Below the pieces are notes generated by a model, which worked only from the letters and a program-made list of their open reading frames with translations, was not told the origin of the DNA and made no database searches. Both the position numbers and the translations under genes were made by a program. From assembly GCF_039955095.1 (NCBI RefSeq), contig NZ_CP154878.1:1302001-1366000 (forward strand): DNA of 64,000 nucleotides, written 5' to 3'. Positions 55,101-63,459 of this stretch are shown piece by piece (the stretch's first letter is position 1; the number at the start of each line of letters is the position of its first letter). This stretch comes from Limosilactobacillus sp. WILCCON 0051. Lineage in GTDB: Bacteria; Bacillota; Bacilli; Lactobacillales; Lactobacillaceae.

Positions 55101-58100
55101 TCTGATCGTTCGGGTAACCTTTTTAGTCGCCCCCGCATCCGTTTGCGAAACGTCTTGATGCTGATGTTGAATCAGAACCCGGATTGGCGCGGCATTCGGC
55201 TTAATCGTGACACTGCCTGGAATTGTTTCATTTGGTACCAGTTCCCAATTGGCTGGGATTGATGGCGTCACGGCCACGTCATGATCAACCAGCCCAGAAA
55301 TGGATTGCTCACCAATCGGACTGCCAGCTGGATTGTTTGGGTCAACATATTGGATCAGCTGCGTAGCTTTTTGCGCGATATAGCTGACCTCAATAGTAAC
55401 ATCATCAGCCATTGCCGTTGGCGTCATTGCCGGCACCTCGGTCTGCGTAGCCTGGTAGCCGGCAATTGGATCAATCACGACCTTGGCAAAGCCGCCGTCT
55501 GCCTGCCATTGACCATAATCAACCAGCTTGGTTACCAGATCCATTGTCGCGGTCCGCTTAAAGTTGACCGTCTGCGCTGTCGTAACCACCTGTCCATTTG
55601 GCAGATGCACGTTTATGATTCGTTTAACGGTATCCTGGGTGGTATTTGGATATTCAGCCGTTACGTCTTTTAACTGGTGCTGAACATAGATAATGATTGG
55701 CGTATCAGTTGGCTTGATCGTCACCGTCGCCGGCATGGCCTGTCCAGCCGCCAGTTCCCAGCCAAATGGCAAAACCGTTGGCACGTCAACGAGCTGATCG
55801 GTTACTCCAGGAATGATCTGCGTCAACACGATATTGTCATGTGCATCCCGATATGAGATCGTCTGCTGACCAGGATTGGCCTGGTAGCTGACTTGATAAA
55901 CCGAATCATTCGTTTGGGCAGTTGGCGTAAGCTCCTCAATCAACTGGTAGTTTGGCGTATAGCCCGCGATTGAGGCCGGCATGAACTTTTCGAAAACCTG
56001 ATCGCCAGCCTGCCACTGCCACTCGCCAAAACTGATCGCACCCGTTACCAGATCCTGGACCGCTGAGCGCTGGAACCGAGCAACCTGCTTGATCTCATTG
56101 ACCTGCCCAGTTGGCGTGGCAACAGTGATCTGACGCGTGACCGTTTTGCTGGTTTGAATTCCCAGCTGTTGATCCAGTCCCGTAACGTCTTTGGTTTGAT
56201 GTTCGACGATCACCTTGATTACCGGATTATAAACCTTAAACCGTACCTCGCCAGGCAGAGTCTGTCCAGATACGATCTGCCAGTTGTTAGGGGCTCGATA
56301 GCTGATCTTGGCAACTGCATCAGTCTTGCCGCTCAGATTCAAATGGTTGATTACATTGCCATCTTGGTCAACGTAGTCAATTTCTTGAATATTGCCGTCA
56401 TTGGCTTGATAGTGCACGTCAATCGTTTCGTTTTTACCATTGAGCGGATCAACTGTCTCTTCATTAACCTGTCGATCCGGGGTATAGCCGGCTACGCTTG
56501 GAATGTCCACCTTGATAAAAATTCCTTGGGCCGGTACCCAGCTGCCATAGGTCACGAGGCCGGTCACCAGATCCTTGATGGCACTGCGATGAAAGACTGC
56601 CGTTTGCGTAATTGGCTGCAGCTGTCCCTGGTATGGGTCAAAAATATTGATGGTCCGCGTAAACTCTTCTTTAGCTGACGCGTCCGTGGCGGAAACATCG
56701 CTTGTTTGATGCCGCACCCGCAAGGCAATCGTTTGGCCGCTTGCCATTTTGACTGGGCTCAAGTCGTTGCCATCATCCAGTTCCCAATTGGCTGGCAGCG
56801 CGATCGTGGCTGGATTATCGGGATGCGCAAGACCAGTATTGACTTTCAGCTGCTGAGTGGCTTGATCAAAAATCAGCTGCAGCACTTCATCGGTTTGACC
56901 ATGAATCGTAACGATCGAGCCAATCTGACTGCCCGCCGCGTCTTTAAAGATTACCGCCACGTCTACTGGATTGGCTTGATAGCTGACCGTAATCACGCTG
57001 TCTGCCTGGGTGGCCGCCACTTGATCGACTGCTGGCAAATCGCCATCTAACGTTAATGCGATTGCCTGCTGATGATCATTCAAGGCTTGAGGCGTGTAGC
57101 CGGCAAAAACAGGCAGGGTGACCTCATTGAACGAATCCAGCCCTACTGACTGCCAAGCGGTATAATGATCCAGCTCGCCATTGGTCATGTTGATCACGGC
57201 ACTGCGCGTAAAGCGAACGATCTGCTGCTGGGTAGTTGAGGTATGATCGAGCGGATTGACGATGACGACCGTCTGAGTAACCTGCCGATTCAATTCGTCA
57301 TCAGCAATTGCTTTTTGCAGATGCTGATTTTTGGTTCCTGGGATCAGCGTTCCGGCTGCCGTCGCCGTGGTAATCGTGCACAAGCCGGCGATGATCTGAA
57401 TCTTGATCGGTACGTCATTAGCAGCCAGCTGAACGTTTTTTGGCAGTATCTGTCCAGGCGCCAGCTGCCAGCCATCCGGCAGTGCTGGCAATTCAACCAG
57501 CTGATCGGTCTTGCCGCGTAAATAGTAATCCGAACCGACTTGTGTATTGCCATCCATAAAACGTACGGTCTGAACGGCATCATTGGCGGTAAACGTAATC
57601 GTCTGTGTCTGATCAGCGTCGTTGACCGTAACTGTCTTGGCTGCTACCTGACTGCTGGGTGTATAGCCGGGATAAAGACTGTCGACATCGATGCCATCCC
57701 AAACCGCATTGGTCGTCTGCCAGTTTGTATAGCCAACCAGCGTCCCGACGACCTCATCGACGATCGCGCGCCGCGTAAAGCGTACGATCTGAGTAATGAT
57801 TTTTTGACTGCTGGCTTTGGGATCGACAATCGTAATCGTGCGGGTGACTGCTTTGTTTAAATCATCATAGCCAACGCCAGCTGGATAAAACTTAGTCGGA
57901 TTGTCAGGCAATGGATCGGTAACCGTTTTGGGAGCGGTCGGCTCAACATAGATGCGCGCATACTCAATATTGATCGTGATGTCTTGAGCGCCGTCTGCCC
58001 CAAAGACAACCGCCTTTTTCGTGCTGCCGTCAGTAATCAGCCATTCTGCTGGCGCGCTTAACTCAACGATCTTGGTTTCGCCAGTATGACCCGTGACTTC

Positions 58101-60545
58101 CTGTGACTTGATGACATTGCCCTGGCTGTTGACATAGTTGATGTGCATTGTATGCTGATCCGCGGTAAACGTAACGGCAATGATGATATCTTCAGATTCG
58201 GCATTGGGAGAAAACTGGGCAATCTGGGTTCCAGTCTGCCCATCAATCAGCATCGTATAGCCTTTTTTCTGATAGCTGCCAAGGTCAAGCTCGGCAAAGA
58301 AAGCCGCGGTACCGTTAACGACCTGCCAGGCAGTATAAGTCGTCTCATGCGTCGTTTCATCCGTTATCGCTGTCCGCGTAAAGCTGACCTTCTGCTGAAT
58401 CGTCTGCTTGGTCTGATCAGGATTAGTAAGCTGAATGGTTCGAGTAACGGTTTTTTCGACTGCCGTTGAGGTGATGGTATGCTTGATCTTGATGATGGTA
58501 TCTGGCGTTTGGGTTCCCGCAAACGTAATCTGAGCTGGCAAGGTGCCAGAAACGATCTCCCAGCCATTCGGCACCTGAATGTTAACATTAACGGTCTCAT
58601 CGGTTTTACCGTTGATGGTTGATGACTGAATCAGATTGCCATTTTCATCCTCAAAGATAATATGCGTAGTCTGTGGCTGGGCAACATAACTGATCGTATA
58701 TGTATTTGAAATGCGCTGGGCCGGCGTCAGACTGCTGATCGTTGGCGTAGTTACCGTTATGTAGCCGGGCTTGGCAACTGTCTGCGCAATCGCGGCTTGA
58801 ATAGTTGCGATTTCTTCTTGTTCATTTTTGTAGACCCGGCTAATTGAAATGGTCTTGGTCGTGCCATCTGCCAGCTTGACGCTGAACGCATGCCGTCGTG
58901 AAGGCTCATCTTTGCCGGTCATATAGTTAAAGCTGGCCAGTTCAGAATTAAGAATGTTCAACAGATTGGCATCCTTCAGATCGGTAAAGACCAGCAGCGG
59001 GATGTCACCACTGCGCGTTGCATAAAAATCGTTAGCCTGCAGCTTATAATTGGCCGTCTGCGGCAGCTTGACCTGATTCATCGTCAAGACGAACCCAAAC
59101 GAGGCCACGTCTTCATTATCGCCCTTACTCTTTTGCAGCGTGCCCGCGTTGGCAAAAAGATACTGCGTCCGCGACTGCTTAGCCATTTTAGTCAGGTTCC
59201 AGTTTGAGATGTTCAGATTGGTAATTCCAGCGTAATAGAATAAATGACTAAGCTTGGTCAGCGACGTGGTGTTCCAGCCTGACAGATCCAGCGTCAGCGG
59301 CCATTCGCAAGCATTATCAAACGCCTGGGAAAACATATAGTCCATATTGGAGACTTTCTGGACGTCCCATTTTTCAATACTGTCCAAAGTGCTCAGCTTC
59401 GACGTGCCATTAAACATATAGGACATATCCGTTACTTTGCCAGTGTTCCAATTACCGAGTCCCGTGATCCGCACCAGCTCGCGATCACTGTCAAACATCC
59501 GCGCCATACTGGTAACCTGCGAAACATCCAGCCCGCCTAAATCAAACGACTTGACGCGACAAGTATACTGATTCAGATAGTTATCGTCATAGCCGCTGAA
59601 AGCCGCTTTCCAGTTACCTTTGGCGATCAGTTTGCCGTCCCCATCTGATGAAATGATCAGCTCGCTTAACTGACGGTTCTGCTTGAGCAGGTTGTGAATC
59701 ACGCTGGCCGCGATCGTCACGCTTTGACCAGCCTGAATCTTGCCAGCCTGATAAAAATCATAGTTATTAGGAACAGTAATCGTGGTCAGATCCGTGCTTT
59801 TACCGATATAGGTCACGTTTCCCTTGGCATCAACCTGCCAGTCCTTAGTTAGGGCCTGATAATCGGTAGTTGAGACTGCCAGCTCGTTGGCTGAAGCAAT
59901 GGCTGCTGTCTTTAACCGAGCCGTGTTGGCTGCTGAACTGGCTGATTTAATCTGACTGCTGCTTAGATTCAGACCTGTACTTTCATTTACCACCGAACCA
60001 GCGCTAGAACTCTTATTTTCAGAACCGGCGCTTTGATTTGGCGCTGTTGAGTTGGATGAATTATTTGGGCTAGCGGCTATTGAGTCATTGGCTGCCGCGG
60101 CTGGGCTTTTTTGACTGGCATCAGCTGCTGAGTCGCTTCTTGTCGTGGCTGCATCACTGCCGACTGAAGATTCCGTTGCACTGCTGATGCTTTTTTCAGC
60201 AAGCGTTGCGGTACTGGCTGACGCTGCGCTTACGGAAGCTTGACTGCTTTCATTTGTGACGACAATATCGGCTTTCGTCTCGGTTTGAGTCACCGGGCCG
60301 GCAAGCATTTGGGCATTGCCGCTGACCGGTATATCAGTCGTATCGGCCTTGACGCTATGAGCAGCCAGACTCATCCCCATTGCTACTGCTCCGGCAGAAA
60401 TCGCCACGCGTTTCAAAACCGCGCGATTTAAAAAATAGCGGCAGATCTGACATGACGTAAGCCAATTCTTACCGGCTTTATACATTTTGACGCGGCAAGT
60501 GCGGTCAGTTTCCGTCTCCCTTCCTAATCGTTGCAACTTGTTCAT
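49176..60545 (-). CDS. Giant LPxTG surface adhesin with 17 Mub-type repeats
   Basis: A 3789-residue wall protein. It begins with a KxYKxGKxW signal (VKMYKAGKNW at residues 20-29; cleavage near 67), then a Ser/Ala/Thr-rich stretch (90-215) and a BspA/DUF285 region (about 330-455) with repeated ITGLGNWNTGKVTDMSYMF-like units. From about residue 690 to 3690 come 17 units of about 170 residues. Each has a VTRTI..P.G...I.Q.V.F.R.A..D.VT...YG.WQ part and a MucBP-like part (I.YVD..G..I....G.T...P..W.L..GQ). A PDKP/PDQP spacer precedes LPQTG (about 3752), a span and KRRDKRS. Likely role: binding mucus or glycans on host tissue. GGGGGA precedes the ATG. No repeat pair is near-identical. Confidence 0.93.
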   Translation of the reverse strand: MNKLQRLGRETETDRTCRVKMYKAGKNWLTSCQICRYFLNRAVLKRVAISAGAVAMGMSLAAHSVKADTTDIPVSGNAQMLAGPVTQTETKADIVVTNESSQASVSAASASTATLAEKSISSATESSVGSDAATTRSDSAADASQKSPAAAANDSIAASPNNSSNSTAPNQSAGSENKSSSAGSVVNESTGLNLSSSQIKSASSAANTARLKTAAIASANELAVSTTDYQALTKDWQVDAKGNVTYIGKSTDLTTITVPNNYDFYQAGKIQAGQSVTIAASVIHNLLKQNRQLSELIISSDGDGKLIAKGNWKAAFSGYDDNYLNQYTCRVKSFDLGGLDVSQVTSMARMFDSDRELVRITGLGNWNTGKVTDMSYMFNGTSKLSTLDSIEKWDVQKVSNMDYMFSQAFDNACEWPLTLDLSGWNTTSLTKLSHLFYYAGITNLNISNWNLTKMAKQSRTQYLFANAGTLQKSKGDNEDVASFGFVLTMNQVKLPQTANYKLQANDFYATRSGDIPLLVFTDLKDANLLNILNSELASFNYMTGKDEPSRRHAFSVKLADGTTKTISISRVYKNEQEEIATIQAAIAQTVAKPGYITVTTPTISSLTPAQRISNTYTISYVAQPQTTHIIFEDENGNLIQSSTINGKTDETVNVNIQVPNGWEIVSGTLPAQITFAGTQTPDTIIKIKHTITSTAVEKTVTRTIQLTNPDQTKQTIQQKVSFTRTAITDETTHETTYTAWQVVNGTAAFFAELDLGSYQKKGYTMLIDGQTGTQIAQFSPNAESEDIIIAVTFTADQHTMHINYVNSQGNVIKSQEVTGHTGETKIVELSAPAEWLITDGSTKKAVVFGADGAQDITINIEYARIYVEPTAPKTVTDPLPDNPTKFYPAGVGYDDLNKAVTRTITIVDPKASSQKIITQIVRFTRRAIVDEVVGTLVGYTNWQTTNAVWDGIDVDSLYPGYTPSSQVAAKTVTVNDADQTQTITFTANDAVQTVRFMDGNTQVGSDYYLRGKTDQLVELPALPDGWQLAPGQILPKNVQLAANDVPIKIQIIAGLCTITTATAAGTLIPGTKNQHLQKAIADDELNRQVTQTVVIVNPLDHTSTTQQQIVRFTRSAVINMTNGELDHYTAWQSVGLDSFNEVTLPVFAGYTPQALNDHQQAIALTLDGDLPAVDQVAATQADSVITVSYQANPVDVAVIFKDAAGSQIGSIVTIHGQTDEVLQLIFDQATQQLKVNTGLAHPDNPATIALPANWELDDGNDLSPVKMASGQTIALRVRHQTSDVSATDASAKEEFTRTINIFDPYQGQLQPITQTAVFHRSAIKDLVTGLVTYGSWVPAQGIFIKVDIPSVAGYTPDRQVNEETVDPLNGKNETIDVHYQANDGNIQEIDYVDQDGNVINHLNLSGKTDAVAKISYRAPNNWQIVSGQTLPGEVRFKVYNPVIKVIVEHQTKDVTGLDQQLGIQTSKTVTRQITVATPTGQVNEIKQVARFQRSAVQDLVTGAISFGEWQWQAGDQVFEKFMPASIAGYTPNYQLIEELTPTAQTNDSVYQVSYQANPGQQTISYRDAHDNIVLTQIIPGVTDQLVDVPTVLPFGWELAAGQAMPATVTIKPTDTPIIIYVQHQLKDVTAEYPNTTQDTVKRIINVHLPNGQVVTTAQTVNFKRTATMDLVTKLVDYGQWQADGGFAKVVIDPIAGYQATQTEVPAMTPTAMADDVTIEVSYIAQKATQLIQYVDPNNPAGSPIGEQSISGLVDHDVAVTPSIPANWELVPNETIPGSVTIKPNAAPIRVLIQHQHQDVSQTDAGATKKVTRTIRFNNPDGTSQTIEQAVTFTRTAVKDLVDDTIAYGAWQGGGVFVGMEVPKIAGYYASQDIIYSVQPTPDTENRTIDITYWAKPVMTRIVQYVDESGQLISSDPVTGNLGTYADYTLKLPEHWEFVDADLKAGTKISINMGKTDEIIYHEIIYQIKHQLTTGTFFKDFTRHVVLHKPSGTETIDLTAKMQATRIHDEVTGTDTYENWQVVNSFGQVAADKIAYAGYQASVKEIAASAPNENMAAETTIDVIYTANPGVQTIEYVDGQGNVISKLLLAGLVDQEVTLDTSQNGNAALPANWQLAKGVTVPSSIKISAYDQVIPFEVEHQLQDVSATDPDAQKVVTRVINVFDPHTGLNTKTDTITLVRTAIKDLVTDRTVYGEWQNPDHQVFDEFNVPQLTGYTASRDLIAAYMPNGEDTTLTYNITYSANEQSVLVVYQDQQHNVIGQTAAVGRTDQRLTIDFTQSLPDGWVLAAGQADQQQITFTGSAMTPIIVEIAHGQVLVEPDDPKTPQDRLPYTKNAFYPSGVGYNKLNRTIARQITVVYPDGQTDLIRQTVQFKRSATVDAVTKAVVYGEWQVIGNDRFAEFVPKDVPDYLPSLKLIEAAVPGPEDVGGSLTISYYHRYTTQTIEYVDADSGELIGDPQVIAGETGTMVEPTLMLPDGWGLDENQAVPSKIAMKLADTPIKLKVRHQAVLVDFDHPVQKGELIAGTQNQHYQVDLGTDKLNSYATRTIIITDLQGKRSQITQRVHFVRSVWVDAVTGLPIIPLTSLEWQLLNTKSCWNAVTIPQIEGYQAIITDEATGQQLSAIEQVSPDATSSQTIMVVYQAQSGQRRINYVDENGSIIRTQTVNGALNAVVPVKLILPPNWQLATPDQQPASVKILATDQPIEVLVAHQLAEKEPQLRQITRTINFKNPLNQNAVTTVVQTATFKRTVYHDLVSDTDTYGDWIPLVAKWDELGLPEVAGYQPSQTVSELAVTPDTANVVLDVEYLPESRLQTVNYVDQNGNLIKTQNFTGKIGETIKPAFKLPAGWRLLTGQRLPESLVIQAANAPLTVQIEPELVSQPAETRTVSRTIVLNLPNGKTQTKVQTVKFTRTVARNLVTNQFVYGEWQRQGQFDQFDVPTIAGYLSNLKRLPLITPSADFADSTVEIDYEPQIETQLIQYVDASGTHSQVIAEQFVAGKTGQWLALKLTVPKNWQLANMQSVPTMIQIKAQADPIVILIQHKQKDITDIANDTERTVTRTIKITYPNGQIETIVQKAVFDRSATEDEVTGRIVYGKWHGSDVFETVDIPKIEGWQPSLSQVEQSVPNANTPDSTAFITYSQAQGVFVIRYVDASGNYVAAQPFWGQVGETIKPTLQLPAGWKMIGANPIPAEVILQAGEQLLQVRVAHVLRVIDEDDPDRHTTVTRTINIKLPDGQIKQIQQKVSFIRLAFEDEVTNQRSYGPWIAEDDGSGVTDRFAEVKIPTIKGWVPSQTVVAEYKPSGTARSTVIDVTYLPEARSRTIEYVDENNQLIRSDAIVGRTGETVTVQSSVPTGWEIVAGKVPDTVAFDEHTDQPVRIVIKHRVITVDAEQAAELNHVDASELTESVVREIKVLMPHQDQPLITKQQVDFKRLGQYDLVDQKFVGFGDWQAVGSTMLAAYRVPKAAGYRPSVSGIGEQTATAGDADETIVISYVASQQTIHVKYEDEHGQVISTDSISGQTDQTVPITIKVPAGWKLTADQVVPDHVKFGAITPDIVLQVAHAMVTVLPNNPKTTEELLPDNPGRHYPSGIAFADLNRTFTRSIVFKFPDGHIKTIKQMVQFARSAVVDEVTGQIAYHDWQTIGDRELASVTVPALAGYTATMQVIPSLQATPAMHDVTIEVEYVKNTVPLNPDQPVEPDKPITPDQPVKPDKPTSSDQPVESNSTPDADVVKEAPTTLPDQAAKPKQTKAKRLPQTGSDDQKHSHVWAVLGMLSMLFGGLLGGKRRDKRS

Positions 60546-60791
60546 TGAAATTCCCCCATTTCAATCTGCCTAAACGACAAGCAGATCGTTTTCATCAACA
60601 TACTGATCGTTTCTTTAGAAGACTAATATTTTACTACAATCACATTATATTACACTTATGGATCCGCTTGCATTGTTTTAGAATCTTAAGTCAATGTCGG
60701 CCGTTTAAAATTAATGACAACATTTATGACAATTTAAGTTCTTCTTATATATAATTAAAATATTATAATGATGAAACTAGGGGATGAATGC

Positions 60792-61922
60792 ATGAATGAG
60801 CTGACAAAAAGACATCTGCTGATCATTGGACAGACTGGCAGCGGCAAGACAACCTCGACGTTAACGCTGCTGGATCATTTGCAAAGCAGCGGTCAAGCCA
60901 ATATTGTCCTGGATCCTACCGGTGAATACGCGCAGCTGCCAAATGCCATCGTTTATCGCTTGGGAGAGAATGCCTACCTGGAACCTGGTGAATTTTCGGC
61001 TGCTCAGTTGATTGAGGCGCTGGGACTGCATTTTGACGAACGTCTCAACACAGCCGCCGCCTCAGCAGTCAATGACCTGCGCATTCAAAACAATCTGCTA
61101 AATCATCCTGGCTGCTATCAGCGTATCAGCCAGCCAATCGCTGCTCACCAGCAGGAACTGGAAAAACTTGGTCGCTGGTCAAAATCATATGCCGTTCAGC
61201 TGCTGCCCGACCAGTTAATTGAAGAATTGGTGATCCCATATGACGATCAGCGCGCCGACTATCAGCTGCTTGGCCAGACCTATGACCGGCAGCTGATCGC
61301 GGCAGCATGGCCCAAAATCATTCAGCTAAGAGAATTGCTGGCCAGCTTGGCAGTGCGGAAATTGTTCGGTACGATTCATCAGCCTCAGCAGGTTAAAACC
61401 GAGCTCAATTTCGTGCTGCAGATGTTTTTAAATCAGCGCAGCGCCCACAAAACGCTGGTAATCGACCTTTCCGCGCTGAAAACGCTCGCGATTGGTCAAC
61501 GGGCCGTCATCTCGCTGTTAATGAAACGCATCCTGGAGCACCGTCTGCAGCATAACGCGGCTTTTCCCGTCAACATTATAATTGATGAGGCTCACCGCTA
61601 TCTCCCAGCCAACGAGACCAAGCTGGCTGAAAACGGAATTTTTCAAGTTCTGCGTGAAGGTCGCAAGGTTGGACTCAACATGATTCTAACCACGCAATCA
61701 CCATTAGACCTGCCAGCCAAACTGCGCTCTCAGTTTCCTAATCTGCTGGTTCACCATCTGGCCAGTCCCGAAGAAATCAGCAGTCTCAATCTGGATGCAC
61801 AATTAGTCGCCACCGTCAGCGGACTGGGGATCGGTCAAGCTGTTGCCTGTCAATTAAATCAGCCGCCACGCGTAATCGACGTACCGCTGCCTGGCTGGTT
61901 AAACAACAAGGGGGATTTTTAA
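60792..61922 (+). CDS. HerA/DUF87-type ATPase
   Basis: A 376-residue P-loop ATPase with Walker A IIGQTGSGKTTSTL at residues about 10-23, DPTGEYAQLP, Walker B VNIIIDEAHRYLP near 270, and the sensor/arginine region FQVLREGRKVGLNMILTTQSP, the pattern of the HerA/FtsK (DUF87/VirB4-like) clan. The family pumps DNA or remodels protein complexes as hexamers. The usual HerA partner NurA is not nearby; instead a three-span membrane protein starts directly after its stop, suggesting the ATPase works at the membrane. Start at 60792 after AGGGGATG; an ATG at 60768 has no ribosome site. Confidence 0.78.
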   Translation: MNELTKRHLLIIGQTGSGKTTSTLTLLDHLQSSGQANIVLDPTGEYAQLPNAIVYRLGENAYLEPGEFSAAQLIEALGLHFDERLNTAAASAVNDLRIQNNLLNHPGCYQRISQPIAAHQQELEKLGRWSKSYAVQLLPDQLIEELVIPYDDQRADYQLLGQTYDRQLIAAAWPKIIQLRELLASLAVRKLFGTIHQPQQVKTELNFVLQMFLNQRSAHKTLVIDLSALKTLAIGQRAVISLLMKRILEHRLQHNAAFPVNIIIDEAHRYLPANETKLAENGIFQVLREGRKVGLNMILTTQSPLDLPAKLRSQFPNLLVHHLASPEEISSLNLDAQLVATVSGLGIGQAVACQLNQPPRVIDVPLPGWLNNKGDF

Positions 61923-62249
61923 ATGTGCCTGTTCATCGTTTTGATGGTTTTATTTTTAATCGCCGCGGGAATCGTAATGGCGATGGCCACGACGTTTATG
62001 TGGGCCGTTATTTTTGCCGTAGTCTGCGGAATTCTGGTCTATAGCATGCTGGCCTGGCTGTTTCGTTGGTATCGCAGCGCGGCCATGGTTGATCGTCCTT
62101 CCAGTCGTTCGGCCCTGCTATATACGATCGTTATTATCTTGATTTTAATTGGGATCGTAAAATGGCATGACCACCGTACTGACCATCGCTTCGACTATGC
62201 GCAGCCGCAGATCATCCAGATCGAATCGGCAGCTGCCAAAAAATCCTGA
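61923..62249 (+). CDS. Small membrane protein coupled to the DUF87 ATPase
   Basis: A 108-residue protein with three hydrophobic helices (about residues 3-22, 25-46 and 64-80), a basic loop (RWYRSAAMVDRPSSR) and a polar tail ending in AAAKKS. Its ATG directly follows the stop codon of the ATPase, with AAGGGGG inside the end of that gene, so translation is coupled. A terminator closes the pair. No family recognised. Confidence 0.7.
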   Translation: MCLFIVLMVLFLIAAGIVMAMATTFMWAVIFAVVCGILVYSMLAWLFRWYRSAAMVDRPSSRSALLYTIVIILILIGIVKWHDHRTDHRFDYAQPQIIQIESAAAKKS

Positions 62250-62251
62250 TT

Positions 62252-62287
62252 AAAAAGAGCCGGCAGTTTCTGCCGACTCTTTTTTAT
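62252..62287 (+). terminator. Terminator of the DUF87 ATPase pair
   Basis: AAGAGCCGGCAG pairs with CTGCCGACTCTT around TTT, then TTTTT. Confidence 0.88.
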
Positions 62288-62534
62288 TCCATTACTTAAT
62301 TTTTCACCAGATGCAGCTGGTCGTTTGACTGGGCAATAACCATGCCTTGTCCAAAACAGCTGTGTTATTTTTAACCATCACGTTGATCAAGAGCCGACTG
62401 AGTTAAGTTTCAGGCCCTGACTGCTTAATTTAGCCAGTTTACCAGCAAAATGGGTTTGCAAATGATCATTCAACAGCTATCATTTAATGCAAATCCAATC
62501 TTCACATCATTTTATAATCAAAGAGGTGAAATGC

Positions 62535-63359
62535 ATGCCATCTTTTGATATTCGACCATACATCCAGCAAACGCCAGCCCAGGTCCGCCAAAAGATTCGT
62601 ACTGGTCAAATCGACTTTCCCACTGCTGGCATGGCAGCCGGCTACGCGCAGGCCAATCTGGTAATTCTGCCGCAAATCTATGCTCGTGATTTTCGTGAAT
62701 GGATCCGGCAAAATCCGCAAGCCTGCCCCTTATTAGAAACCATTGAACTAGCCCCACTGACCAAAACGATTGCCCGGCATGCCAATATCTGCACGGACAT
62801 CCCGCGTTATCGAATCTATGAAAATGGCCGGTTTACCAAAGAAGCAACGGATGTCAGTGAGTACTGGCATCCTGATATGGTCGGTTTTTTAATCGGCTGC
62901 TCATTTTCTTTTGAAGAAGCCCTGCTCAAAGCTGGCATCGAGATTCGGCATCTAACTGAAAAGCATAACGTCCCCATGTACAAAACTAGCGTAATGACCA
63001 ATCCCGTCGGCCGTTTCAAGGGTCCCATGGTGGTTTCAATGCGGCCCATGTCGCCGGCTAAAGCTCAGCTGGCCCGCCAGATTACGGCACAGATGCCAAA
63101 CGTTCACGGCGCGCCATTGCAGATCGGCAATCCCCAGGCAATCGGAATCGCTGACCTTGCTCATCCGGACTATGGCGATGCTGATTCAATCAAGCCTGGT
63201 GAGGTGCCGGTCTTTTGGCCATGCGGCGTTACTCCCCAGGCAGCCATTGAAAACGCTGGCCTCCCATTAGTAATTACTCACGCGCCGGGGCACATGTTTA
63301 TTACCGATGTCAAGAATGCTGATCTCAATGCGTACCTTGACGCGCATCAGCCAAAATAG
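62535..63359 (+). CDS. DUF1445 / D-glutamate cyclase-like protein (YcsI family)
   Basis: A 274-residue protein of the DUF1445 family (annotated as putative hydro-lyase). Signatures are DIPRYRIYENG, GFLIGCSFSFEEAL, YKTSVMTNPVGRFKGPMVVSMRP and FWPCGVTPQAA, with the end ITHAPGHMFITD. The family includes mammalian D-glutamate cyclase, which turns D-glutamate into 5-oxo-D-proline, and B. subtilis YcsI beside the pxp genes. The start at 62535 follows GAGGTG at proper spacing. Its own short transcript ends at a convergent terminator. Confidence 0.85.
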   Translation: MPSFDIRPYIQQTPAQVRQKIRTGQIDFPTAGMAAGYAQANLVILPQIYARDFREWIRQNPQACPLLETIELAPLTKTIARHANICTDIPRYRIYENGRFTKEATDVSEYWHPDMVGFLIGCSFSFEEALLKAGIEIRHLTEKHNVPMYKTSVMTNPVGRFKGPMVVSMRPMSPAKAQLARQITAQMPNVHGAPLQIGNPQAIGIADLAHPDYGDADSIKPGEVPVFWPCGVTPQAAIENAGLPLVITHAPGHMFITDVKNADLNAYLDAHQPK

Positions 63360-63408
63360 CCCAAAGCAGCGGATTGGCATCCAATCAAATGCCAGCAGCT
63401 GACCAAAT

Positions 63409-63452
63409 CAAAAATGCACTGCCGCGAAAAGTTCAAGCCAGTGCATTTTTTG
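63409..63452. terminator. Bidirectional terminator between convergent genes
   Basis: AAAATGCACTG (63411-63421) pairs with CAGTGCATTTT (63439 onward), with T runs on both strands. Confidence 0.85.
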
Positions 63453-63459
63453 ATTAAAA

